Of a DNA stretch of 64,000 bases, positions 1 through 10,388 are shown one piece after another (position 1 is the stretch's first letter; each line of letters opens with the position of its first letter). Below the pieces are notes generated by a model that made no database searches, was not told the DNA's origin, and worked only from the letters and a program-made list of their open reading frames with translations. Location: positions 147,973,850 to 148,037,849 of the forward strand of contig CM043949.1 in assembly GCA_014529385.2 (NCBI GenBank), in the 5' to 3' direction. The position numbers and the translations under genes were made by a program. The stretch is from Adiantum capillus-veneris. Its lineage: Eukaryota; Streptophyta; Polypodiopsida; Polypodiales; Pteridaceae.

Positions 1-454
1 ACCTTCTGCCCTTTGTTTTGTAGCACCGTGAACACGGACAACCAGTCTTTCTCTGTAACATCCATAAAGTGTGTGTTCTCAACCCCATCCAGGTTGAGGT
101 TTAAGACTTCATGGAAGTCTTGTCTTGACATGCAACGTTTTGTATGCTGGATTCTAGTAAATGGAGGTGGGTTCCACCTGAAATATACATAAAAAACTAG
201 TTTTATAATTAAATGACCCATCCAAATAACATTTTTAATCATCATTTCACCACAAGAAGTAACTAATAACATATAAAATCTCCTAAGAGGAAGGATTTTT
301 GCACCAATGACAAATCCTAATGCTGAAACAAGACTCTCTGTGTGTAGGTATATATGTGTGTATTCATATCTATGTCCATGGATATGCATCATGGAACAAA
401 ATGAAACTGAAAAAGAAACATACAATGGCCACGGTTGGGTGGTGAAGCTATCGG
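1..454. other. No recognised gene
   Basis: I see no long open frame, RNA gene or family motif here. The short frames present are not convincing as coding sequence. Confidence 0.5.
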
Positions 455-575
455 GACATGAAGCACCTTGTAATGGTGACAAGGACATGAAGCACCTTGT
501 AATGGTGACAAGGACATGAAGCACCTTGTAATGGTGAAGCTATCGGGACATGAAGCACCTTGTAATGGTGACAAG
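455..575. repeat. 29-bp minisatellite, four copies
   Basis: The core begins gacatgaagcaccttgtaat and recurs at 455, 484, 513 and 547. The first three copies are head to tail at 29 bp. The last is separated by 34 bp because the linker gaagctatcgg is inserted; the same linker precedes the first copy. Open frames across it on both strands are a by-product of the repeat. Confidence 0.9.
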
Positions 576-660
576 GAAAAAAGCAAGCAAAACATGTCCA
601 ATCAAAGGTGGCAAGCTTGAGACTAAGATACCCTGTTTCAAACATGCAATAATTTCAATT

Positions 661-666
661 GTGCAT

Positions 667-708
<42 letters not shown>

Positions 709-709
709 C
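661..709. repeat. (GT)n microsatellite
   Basis: A nearly pure GT/TG run about 45 bp long, followed by a short GA-rich stretch (713-727). Cys/Val or Thr/His readings of this tract are artefacts. Confidence 0.95.
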
Positions 710-1203
710 ATAGAAAGAGAGAGAGAGGGATGGCATATATTGACCACCCTGCCTCAGAGAGCGAGAGAGAATCTGAGAGACATGCTGCACTGCGGCTACG
801 TGCCCTGCTGCTATTGCTTCTTGCTTGCGACAAAGAGAAGCTACATGAATGCGCTCAGTGTGCTCAACACCCATGCAAGTACGAGCTTCTAGGACCTCTC
901 TCGCACGTATGAGCTTTGGTGTTTTTTTTGAGTATTTTTTGAATCCAAAAATTTCAAAGGCGCTAACAGCTAATGGCATAGCTATTAAGTGGCTATTAAA
1001 AAAGAGCTTTCAACCCATAAAAGTGTACCACCCAGTCATGCTTCCACCCCTAGGCTATCTACCCCACCATTCTAGACTTTGGTCAAAGCTTGATTAAGTT
1101 TAAAGTATTTCCTTAAATTGCAAAATAAAGAGGTCCTCCTATATGCCATTCTCTTCCTAATGTGTGAAGATGTCCATATCTTACAAATGGCACACCATAA
1201 CGC

Positions 1204-1325
<122 letters not shown>

Positions 1326-1689
1326 AACATTGTCACAACCTTGTGTGTCAAATTTTGGTGTCACAATGTGTGATGGACCCTCTCTATGGTGAACAGAGAC
1401 AATGCACACCACCACATCCTCTCTAGTTTTTTCCTCAACTAACGTCCCTTCCAACATAGGTCGGTGCATGATCAACATGCTAATGGACTTAGCTTAAGTG
1501 TTTTGGCTTAACCCTAGGCTCACTCCCTCTGCTCTTTGGCTCCTTCTATTGGTCTTGATTGTAAGCCCTTATAGAGGTGATTAAGGAAACCCTAACCCCG
1601 GACCCTTAAGCTAAGGGCCAGCATAAGGCAAAACTTTCTCCAATTGTAGTTTGGAATTAGGTTCAATTTTTTAAAGAAGATGCAATATT

Positions 1690-2870
1690 TCTCTACTTCA
1701 CAGGGACAATACCTCCTATAGGTGGTATTGTAGATTTCTTAGATCGGGGCTTTTGTCATGAGGCCATGGATAAATTTTTTAACAATAGATCAAGTCTCTT
1801 TGAAGTATTGTTTCTTAAACATGAAGATCAAGAGTTTATGCTGTTAGCCTCAACCATCATTCTATGTGGTCTTGTCTACTTCTTTCCATGGCAGCTTGTA
1901 AAGATGATAAACAAGGAGCTACTGTCTAATGTCCCATCTAGGTTGATTGCATGGAGCTATCGGACTTTTTATGGCCCTGTATTGGATATTTAGAAGCTTC
2001 CCTAGACAAAGTACTCTTTGTCCTAACTATTAAATGTCCTAGACAAAACAGTGTGTATCCTATGGCAAATTGACAAGCCAATGCCTCAAACATTGGAGAT
2101 TGAATTGGAGGAAATTGGTAGACTGGTCTAGTACTTGAAATGGGGAAATCTGGTCGGCATAGCTGAGCTATCATTGTCCATAGGTGGGACATTTCTCCAA
2201 AAATTACCCCACACTTCCTGTCATTAATACTGATTTTTTTCCTTCCTATCTTGGTAGTAAGCACATGGTCCCTAGAAAGAAAATCATTGGTAAGATATTT
2301 AGGCCCCTCTCTAATGATAGTCTCCTCCCTCGGATCATGTTACCCTAGCCCCCCAGAGGCCAGCCTCTTATGCCCAATCTCCTAGTGGCCACATCCCTCA
2401 AAGCATGCAAAGTGAAGCTAATGAAGTCTTGTCATCCAAGGCAGTGAAGGTAATGACAAAGGGAAAATGTTGATGGACTTTGATGGATTCTAGCTCTCCA
2501 AGAAGATATTTAAACCAAGATTAGGTCCTACAACATATGGCTCCCTCAATGTATATGATGTTCTTCAAGAAATACCATCCCCTATGACCCTTGCAACTAT
2601 TGACAGTGTGGTGAAACAGCTCAGACTGACCCCCTTGCCCCATCAATATCAAAGTCACTATGAATGACGTTGATGAGGATACACAAATATTTATGTCCAC
2701 CCCTCTTTATTAGAAAATAGTTGATGATGAGGATACAAAAATAGTTATGTCCACCCCTCTTTAGAAAACTCTCTCTACATGAAGTTTTTCACTTACAATG
2801 TCAGAGCTCTCAATGACTCCAATAGATACTCTACCTTAGTTTTCCCTATAATAGGAGCAAAGTCTCAAGA
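1690..2870 (+). pseudogene. Decayed non-LTR retrotransposon (LINE): ORF1 and start of ORF2
   Basis: A decayed LINE on the plus strand. The frame at 1766-1993 has the pattern of the plant LINE ORF1 RNA-binding domain: EDQEFMLLAS, then a strand ending in PW, then RLIAW. After frameshifts, 2045-2110 reads VCILWQIDKPMP, like the V-C-I...D-x-x-K-P-L-P segment of the family. At 2779 a methionine begins MKFFTYNVRALNDSNR, close to the M-K-I-x-S-x-N-V-R-G-L-N start of plant LINE ORF2 endonucleases. The rest of ORF2 (endonuclease core, reverse transcriptase) is not recognisable downstream, so the copy is internally truncated or heavily diverged. Several stops and frameshifts make it non-functional. It could be a different LINE-derived family, but the ORF1-then-ORF2 order argues for one element. 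Confidence 0.5.
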
Positions 2871-4980
2871 CAATATGCAAAAAAATCACTGTGTAAACAA
2901 TCAATCGTGCCAAGAACAAAATGGCAGAAATCCAGCAGAGTCCCTCTGTTTCAAGAGAGGGAAAGAGTCTCTAGTGGATCTCTATGAGAATACATTCTCA
3001 CTCTCCTTATTCTTCTATATGATCAAAAGAATAAGTTAGATGGGCGGCCACCCACTTGGCCTAAACTCTAACATGGACAAGGGACATTTTGAATGAGATA
3101 TTTTAGATTTTTTGTGGACTATGAGGCACACATGCTAGCACTGATGCATGACACTGTGGGTTACTTCAAAGAGTTTTCAACATGATTTTGTGTGGTTCGT
3201 GCTATACATGCATATGCAGGTACCTAGTGAGCTAGTTACAGCTTTCATGTGGCATGTTCACAGGTTTACAAGTGTTTGAATAGGTACATTTGTTCATAGA
3301 TGATAGAGCCACACGTTCAAGACTGATCTAGATTTCAAGTCTTTTGGGAAAATTATGTAAACCATGTGTGGATTTTCTACTAAAACACTTAGTGTCTGTT
3401 TATGGTAAATGTAGTTTTTTCTTTCTATGTATCTGCATCTTTACTTTGTAATGCTTTAGTAGTTGATATTTACAATCACTTTGACAAAACATACTAGTTT
3501 TGACTCTCACTTTGATAGGTTCTATCAATGTTGGACACATATTAATGTTCTTTGTACCCACTCTTGCAAGAGTGAGATTTACATATGCTAGTGTGGCTAT
3601 AAGTTACGAGATCTTGCATGAAGTTCTTGTGGGATGCATATTGAGCATCGTGATTTGCCTTTACTTACACATATGGCTATGAATTTTTTTCTCTTTTGAG
3701 AGTTCTTTTTCCTCAAATTGTTTATGTGTAGCTTCTTTGTTTGGTTTAGAGCAATGTTAGACACTTCTACTATACATTGATTTTGGTAGAGGTACATTGC
3801 GCATTAGCAAGCATTGGATTGATGTAGTGACCAAGTGATCCCCCACTTTGTTGAAATTTTGGCATGGTTTATGGTTGAGATTTAGCTTTTTTTACAAGGG
3901 AGACTCTGTGAAAATTCTCCCAAGATTTGTCGCCATAACGCGAGCTGCTGGTTGTCCCTCCTCTCTGACCTCAACGGCTCCGACTTCTTGGCCTGCTCAA
4001 CTTGCATGGTGATGGGGCCTGCACGCAGTGCCACACACCCTTTGCTGTAACCAGCGTTCGGGAAAAACCATACGACGAGCTTGGAGCCGAGGTGGAGATT
4101 GATGAGAGGGCCAAGGCTGTGGCGGGTGATGTGGGAAAGGACCTAATGGGTGGTGCACTCCCCTCCCAATCTCAATCAATCATCAATTTTCTGTATGTGA
4201 TGTGTGGAGCTTAGTTGTGGCGGAGTCGGGGGATAAATGTGTGAATGGTGAGCCGGGAAGGCACCGGGCCCCTGGCTGTGAGAGGTGCGATAAAAGAGGT
4301 GTAGCAGGCACAATTAACGGCAACATTTCTCAAAACAAACAGTTCTCTTAATTCCAATTAATCAATCGTAATCATCATTAATCAATCATTAATGGAGGCT
4401 TAATGATCCTTACAAGATAAAAACTGGCTTAATCCAGGTGCTAATAATCAAGAAATGTGATGATGACCTGCTTAATACTGCCTTCTGCTTAATATTGCCT
4501 TCTACTTCTTCCCATTATGGCTTAGGAACTTCCTCTTCCACTGGCCATCTGATTTGTCTTTCATAATTGAATGGGTTTAGGCTCGGCCAATGGTTTAAGA
4601 TTCGGCTTGGCTAATGAATTAAGATTAGGCATCGGCTCAGTTCCGTGATCTTGCAGGCTTCAACTCCTTACTTGCTTTAATCCGTGACAAGATTTTGCTC
4701 AAGCTTTGACCTCCAACTTCCTTGCTTGCATGCCTTGCCGACAACTATTTCAAGAGATTAGGCTTGATGTATAGATCTTGGCTCAAACTTTTGAGATTAA
4801 GCAGCTTAGGAATTCGATTAGGCTTAGCTTTGGCTTGGCATCCAAGAGATTAGGCTTGATATCAGATCGTGGCTTATGGCTTCGAGTTCATAGGCTTTAT
4901 TCGGCTTAAGGGCTTAGGATTAGGAGATTAAGGGTTTCTTAAGGGATTAGGAGCTTTAGTGAGTGCTTAGAAGATAATCC
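2871..4980. other. Intergenic stretch without recognised gene
   Basis: AT-rich sequence to about 3900, then a more GC-rich segment at 3930-4330 whose short frames match nothing I know. From about 4560 onward the words ggctta, gattagg and aagggctta recur irregularly, grading into the tandem array that follows. No splice-like exon chain was found. Confidence 0.4.
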
Positions 4981-4984
4981 GAGC

Positions 4985-5095
4985 GGTTTATGAGGAGGAT
5001 TAGCTTAAGGGCTCCAAGCTTATGAGGATGAGGATTAGCTTAAGGGCTCTAAGCTTATAAGGATGAGGATTAGATTAAGAGCCTCGAGCTTATGG
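4985..5095. repeat. Tandem array, about 35-bp unit, three copies
   Basis: The unit contains gaggattagcttaagggctc followed by caagcttatgaggat. It is repeated almost exactly twice, with a third more diverged copy (attagattaagagcct). Flanking sequence from 4740 has looser related words. Confidence 0.75.
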
Positions 5096-5269
5096 CAATA
5101 AGAGCTCAGGTTCCCTCCCACGAAGAGAGATCGAGAGAGCTTACTTGTGATGATGATGATAAGAGCTTCCCCCCGCTTTTTCCTCCAAAGAGCTTTGCCT
5201 CATGAATGATGATCCGACCTATCACACGACCACCCTTTCTTTTTCTATTGCATGGCAAAAAAAAAGTTA

Positions 5270-6110
5270 TATTCCTGGCATCCCATTAGCGATATCGCTA
5301 ATGGGAAGGGGCTCTTGATGATGTGCTAGGCCGATATTTTGAGTGGCGCAGAATTTGTCGGGAATAGGGCCGAAATTGTGCACGAGGTGCTTCTGAGCCT
5401 CTTTCGACTCTCCAGCTAACTCGGCCTAGTACTGTGGTGCCCAACGCGATGCTTTCTCCTGCTCTTTGCTACCTACGCGCTGGCTTTGGCTTTTCCATCC
5501 TTCGCTTCACACTTCCCTTAGGTTTAAAAGAAAAACCCTTCTTGTTTTACCCATTGGGCGGCCATATTCTAGGCCCTTGGGCGACCATGGACTTGGCTCC
5601 TTGGGCGGCCGACCTTCCTTCATAAGGGCACCACATTTTGTTTACGTCTCGAGCTCGATCACTGCATACACATTAGGCATACATGTCGGCCACAACATTC
5701 CCAAGCACGACAACTTCCTCCAGCAATCTTTGTTGCAATCGGAAACAAAAACTAGCTCCTTGCTCCAGCCGTGTCGGCATTCCCTGCAATCATTGAATTC
5801 CAAAAGACGACATTTCGAACTTAATACTCCTCAAGCACTTACTGCACCTGCATCGGCCCACATTTGGCATACACATCGACACCGCACTGCATTAAGCCAG
5901 ATAAATGTGATTGAACAAGGCGACTAGGGCAGTTCGAACCCGGCACCCAGTGATACTTTAACGGCCAAGAACTTGGCAACCATAAACCCGATCTCCGATC
6001 TGAAAAGACCGACATGCTCCACAAAGTGAGCACTTCATCCTGATGCATCCATTCCAATTTTGTCCTCTCAGCTTCAATTGCCCAATCCGGTATGGATCTG
6101 CTACTGACTC
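5270..6110 (-). mobile_element. Diverged inverted relative of the gag-only element's LTR
   Basis: Read on the minus strand, about 6110 to 5980 follows the LTR at 6612-8883: gtagcagatcc, then agtgctcac, then tgtggagcatg, then a gtcttttc-cggat stretch and a Gly-like 'gttgccaag' block, in the same order as LTR positions of about 6925-7065. At the far end, the palindrome at 5282-5305 corresponds to the atagcgatgtcgctat motif of that LTR (about 7836). The middle is too diverged to align by eye. I infer an older solo or truncated LTR of a related family in opposite orientation; its true edges are uncertain. Confidence 0.45.
5282..5305. repeat. 24-bp perfect palindrome
   Basis: The arm cccattagcgat is followed directly by its exact reverse complement, with no loop. 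Imperfect versions of the same core (agcgatgtcgct, agcgacgtcgtt) occur twice in each 2.3-kb LTR downstream, so this may be a conserved LTR motif rather than chance. Confidence 0.85.
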
Positions 6111-6611
6111 AACTTAAAACTATCATAACTTCTTACCCGTAGCTCCGATTGACGAGCTGTAAACATGGGCATGTAGAGCTTTTTGAGTACTTTAACTTGG
6201 ATTACTAAAATCCCAGCTATGCTCACTTCAAGAATACTCACTGTTTAGCATTACCAAGACATCTTCTAACCCTTAGAGCCGCATCTGGCACACTTTCAGC
6301 TTAAAAATTGGCTTGTTAGGAAGCCCTTATAATTGCTGATTAATCTTGTAAGCTTCAAATAAACCTGATTGGATTTCCTTTGCTTATTTTCTTATCATAG
6401 GAGCGTAGAGGCACGACATTCACCCCCTTTGAACCTGCACAGCCTCCGGTCTGTGCCTTCAAGCTGCATCTTCTATAAATACCTTAAGCTACTTGTCATG
6501 AAGATCACGTAGTTGATAAGGCCATGTAAAACAAAGAGAAAGTCTAAATTATAACATCAATAGTCTAACTCAATTATCTGGTAGCTGTCCCATCACAAAT
6601 CTTTGAACCGT
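6111..6611. other. No recognised gene; 5' flank of the gag-only element
   Basis: AT-rich DNA without a convincing frame. The last bases before the LTR (6607-6611) read accgt; the 3' flank of the element reads ctgta or, one base earlier, actgt, so a target duplication is at best imperfect. Confidence 0.4.
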
Positions 6612-8883
6612 TGGTGCAGCTAAAGTTGGTCCAAGCTAGGAGATGGTCAATGCCAGGAAGAGGCAGCATGTGAGTGTAGTGCAGAAGGCTAGGGCAAGTG
6701 CCAAGGCCCTAGGCAGCCAAAGGATAGCGGAGGTGTATGCTCGAAGTGGTTTTTTAGGCCAAAGGTGTGCTTCAAAGAGCCAAGCAGGTTGGTGGCCTTC
6801 TGTGCCCGAGATGTGGGTTTTATGTGCAAGAATGTATTGTTCAGTGTTCTTTCCAAGCCGGTCCAGGCGGCTTGTCAAACGGAGCCCCGGTGCTCAAGAT
6901 ATTGCAGTTTAAAGTTGAAGTGTGTAGCAGATCCCCGACGGACAGGGAATCTGGGGACAGGTGGCCCGGGTTGATGTCACTCTATATGTGTGTAGTGCTC
7001 AAGTTGTGGAGCATGCCTGTCTTTTCGGATTGCGAATCGGAGCTCTGGATAGCAAGATATGGCCAATATTAGAAGATTTTCCAGGGGTCGCGTCTGTGCT
7101 CACTTGACCGCATTGGAGGATGTGTCATCTGGTAGTTTTGCAGCCTCGCCAAGGTTCTCGGTAGAAGTGTGCGTTATGTGGAGCTAGTTGGAATTGACTG
7201 CACGTCAATCGGATATTCGGTTGACCAGATACAGGGAGATGAAGTTGGGAGCCAATGGTAGTGGAAGGTGTGCAGATAATTTTTCAAGTTTTTGGTCGCC
7301 TTGGATAGTGAACTCAAGGGTATCGGAATACAGTGGGGTTGGCACGGCTAGGGACCGGAAAAGTGGGGACTTGGCACCAATTTACAACTCGGTGATTGGA
7401 TCACCTGGTGCCAATCGGCAGACAAGACAAGGAGGGGAGAAAAGTTGATTTTACCAGTGGAGTTTTTTTTAAAAAAATTGAAGGCCTTGGAGGCTATCAC
7501 AAGGGGGAGTTACTATTCGCTGCACGTGGCACTGGGGAGATCCCATATGCGCAGTTACGGGCCGGGTTCACGCTGCATAACAGCAGAGGCGTGGCCTTCA
7601 TTGGGGTATGAAGCAAGGGAGTGAGCTCCCGTTGCGCAAGCTATGGCGGAAAGCGCCGTTGGCGCTGCGCACGCGGAGGTTGGCTCTGTCGAGCGGTGCG
7701 CGGCCCTGCGGGGCTTATGGCAATGGTTTTTGGCGAGGTAAGGCGGTGCACCCGCGTGTGAGGAAGAGCCAGTGATGATGTGGCAGTGGATGGTCCCGCT
7801 AGGCCCGAAATTTTGAGGAGGAGAGAGGGAGCTATAGCGATGTCGCTATTGCCTCCCCCCCTCAGCTAAGAGGGAAGTCTCACGGAGGTCAAGTGTAGAG
7901 AGAAGAGAGAGAATCCAAGAAGGCTAAGTGGGTTGAGCAAAGTCCGAAGGACCATTTGGGGCAGGACAAACCAAAGCAGAAGCCATCCGGGCAAACAAAA
8001 ATTGAAGGAGGGCCATGTGAATAAAGCAAGGGCAAGGTAAGGCTGGACCAAAGTGGCAAAAGAGGAGTCGGGTAGAGAGGATAAGTCAAAGTCAAAGCAT
8101 AAAGGGCAGTGCAAGGTTGAGTCCATAGGGTAAAAGATAAAAAATAAAAAATGAAGAGCCTAGAGGGCAATAGCGACGTCGTTAATCCCTCCCCCCCCCA
8201 AAGAGCAAAAGAGAGAAAGAGAGCATATGAAAAAGGCGGTGCCCCCTTCCCAAGAGATACCAAAAAAAGGTGCCACATGGACCAATTAGAGGGCAATTTC
8301 CCAAATTGAACCCCCCACCCTATAAAAGTCAAAAAATGATCAAATTAGGGGCTTGTTTTATCTTCTTCTTAGCTTTTGGAGCCCGTTTTGAAGCCTGAAA
8401 AGTGGAGCTTTTGGATAGAGGGGTGTGCCTGTCAAGCCCTTTGCATTTTTCTTGTGTAAATGGCCATGGTGATGGCAATGTGAGTTTGTATAAGTGTTTG
8501 GTGAAGTGCAATCGAGCGGTTGTTGCCTCTCTTGCTGTGGTTTCCCCTTCCCCCCTTTTCTTTCTCCTGCTTTCATGATTCTCTCTGGTGCCGGCTGTGT
8601 GGAAGTGTGTGCCCCCCCCCCGGACCGATGGTGTTGTGTGAGAGAGTGAGATTCAGTTGTTATGTGCATGTGTAAGGGTGGAGACAGGCCATGGCAACAC
8701 GTGTGCATCATGTGGTGGTTTTGTGGAGGGTGTGAGCAATAGAAATTGAGCAGGCGATGGTTTGCTAGTGTGAGTTGTGTGTTTGAAGGTGTTTTCCAAG
8801 TGGATTGGGGTGCTGTGAATGCCCTGAGCTATAGAGAGGCCCTTGCGTTCGTGTCGGGTGTGTTCCCCCATTCCCCCTCTTCA
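6612..8883 (+). repeat. 5' LTR of the gag-only element
   Basis: A 2272-bp direct repeat of 10389-12675. The first 1.2 kb differs from its partner at several percent of positions (about 17 differences in the first 290 bp by eye). About 8240-8845 looks identical, and the last 40 bp differ again. It carries two imperfect palindromes (about 7836 and 8170) around an agcga-tcgct core, a C run, and a TATA box. Antisense frames of 60-147 codons here are duplicated in the partner and show no family motif, so I do not call them genes. Confidence 0.85.
8321..8328 (+). promoter_or_regulatory. LTR TATA box
   Basis: cctataaaag lies about 560 bp before the LTR end. The same sequence is in the 3' LTR at about 12112. 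Transcription would start roughly 30 bp downstream, making a U5/R part of about 530 bp. Confidence 0.55.
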
Positions 8884-8888
8884 TCTTC

Positions 8889-8906
8889 TTGTGCCCCCAC
8901 AGAGGA
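8889..8906 (+). promoter_or_regulatory. Primer binding site (gag-only element)
   Basis: ttgtgcccccacagagga starts 5 nt after the LTR end and matches the element B site tggtgcccccactgagga at 16 of 18 positions. I could not assign the tRNA with confidence. Confidence 0.55.
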
Positions 8907-8991
8907 GTATGATGATGCTCCTAGTTGAAGACGAAGCGGTGATTTTTGTGATGCCAAAGGTGCGGCCTTTGAAGAGCAGGTGCTGCTAGTG

Positions 8992-10203
8992 ATGGCTTGG
9001 ACGAGATTTCCCATTTTCACTGGGGTTGAAGATGCGGAAACTTGGCTGCAAGACTATGGATTGTTCATGTTGGAAAGATGTTTATCAAGGGAAGATGGTG
9101 CGGTACAGGTGTTCCCGCTCCTGGTTCGTGGTAAAGCAAAGCTATGGTTCGATAGCCTTGGTGAAGAAGAAAAATCAGATTGCGAAGCCCTGGAGGCGGC
9201 TTTTCGAAGGAGATTTGTAGCGGATGCGGAGCTAGATGAAGTAAAGTGGAAGCTGGACGGATTAAAGCAAAGCTTGGAGGGAGATTTTCAAGCGTTCGAG
9301 TGGAAGTTTGACACCCTTTGGGGGAAATTGATCAAGGTAACTGCTGTAGAAAATGCCACTTTTTTGAAATTGTGTAAATTCATGGATTGCCTGCATGAGA
9401 AGGTGTGAGATAAAGTGGAAATAGATGGTCCAATGTTGTATGAGGAGGCGGTAGCTCTAGCGAGAGGGTGAACCAAAAAGATTTTAAAGAAGCGTGAGGC
9501 TAGGCGGTGTTTTCAAGGTGTAGTGATGCCAAAGCAGTGTGAGGTGGTGATAGCCGAGCCACAGGTGGTGCAAAGAGGAGTGCAAGTACGAGAAGAACCA
9601 ATGGTTCTTTGGCTACAAAGCGACAAGATGGTTCTTGAAGCGGACAAGCAAGCAGTGCTTATTGACCTTGAAGGGCCAATTGATGAGGAGGAGCTCGACG
9701 ACACTGGAATTGAGTTCATGGAAGGTGAGAAGGGCAGAGCAGAGTTAGAGAAGGAGGTGCTTCCTATGTAGTCAGTGCCTTCTATGACAAGTGATGCGGA
9801 TTCCAAGGCAGTGTCCAAGCTTTCTAAGGAGGTATGTGAGTGGTGGTTAAAGGGAATGCTAATCAAGGTAGTTGTGCAGTATGCTGTTAAACAGATACAG
9901 GATCTGTTAGACGAGGATCTAGCTTTACATGGATGGGAGAGCGGGTCAGATGTGTTAGGTTTGCTTGGTGCGAGAGATGTTACAAGCAAGTCTTTGGATG
10001 GTGAGCACGAAGGTGGTCTATTTGGTGTTCTTCGAAGTGCTCTGTTGCGAATGGGCAGTGTGCCAAGTAGTGCCTGGAGTGGTAGAAGCATGTGGTTGGC
10101 AGTTTGGATATGCATTTGGGTGTGTGCCTTGGTGTGGCACTATGCAAAGCTATTGCAGGTGGATGGAAGAGACCAATCCAAAGTGTTTGACCCAGGAGGG
10201 TGA
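8992..10203 (+). pseudogene. Gag-like protein of the gag-only element, with C-terminal hydrophobic segment
   Basis: One frame of about 400 codons is interrupted by TGA (9406), TGA (9469) and TAG (9769). The first ATG after the primer site that fits is 8992; the frame is open back to a TGA at 8926. The N-terminal part has the retrotransposon gag pattern: DAETWL, then FPLLVRGKAKLWFDSL, then a basic RRRF and an FKLxxF-like helix. No CCHC zinc knuckle follows. Instead a long acidic middle leads to a hydrophobic run with sequence MWLAVWICIWVCALVWHYAK near the C-terminus (about 10090-10150), which looks like a membrane helix. The stops lie at codons one C-to-T change from sense, consistent with deamination. 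The frame ends about 170 bp before the purine tract. Confidence 0.7.
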
Positions 10204-10371
10204 TTGCAAGTAAAGCAGGGAGTTGGGCAACCCGCGTGAACGAGGAAAGCGGGTAGCAGGTGCCAGTTTTGTACATATGTTAGGTGTTTTTGCAGTGTAC
10301 AGAGAGTTTGCTTGTGGTGTGCAGTTTCTTAGTGCAATAAGGCCATGTGTGGTTGAACATAAATGTTCAAC

Positions 10372-10388
10372 GAGGGGGTGGGCAATGA
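10372..10388 (+). promoter_or_regulatory. Polypurine tract (gag-only element)
   Basis: gagggggtgggcaatga abuts the 3' LTR start TGGTGCAGC, where a plus-strand primer tract is expected. Confidence 0.65.

Noticed and set aside
446-833. Overlapping minus-strand frames with Cys/His-rich repeats
   Set aside because: They are translations of the 29-bp minisatellite and the GT microsatellite.
4002-4214. Possible Cys-containing small protein in the GC-rich segment
   Set aside because: 70 codons, no family pattern and no supporting splice sites or neighbours.
5839-6057. 72-codon minus-strand frame as a gene
   Set aside because: It coincides with the segment resembling the LTR at about 6925-7065 read in reverse.
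7866-8711. Antisense frames of 60-147 codons duplicated in both LTRs of the gag-only element (also 11648-12503)
   Set aside because: They lack family motifs; their conservation is explained by LTR duplication, and the sense strand there carries the TATA box and leader.
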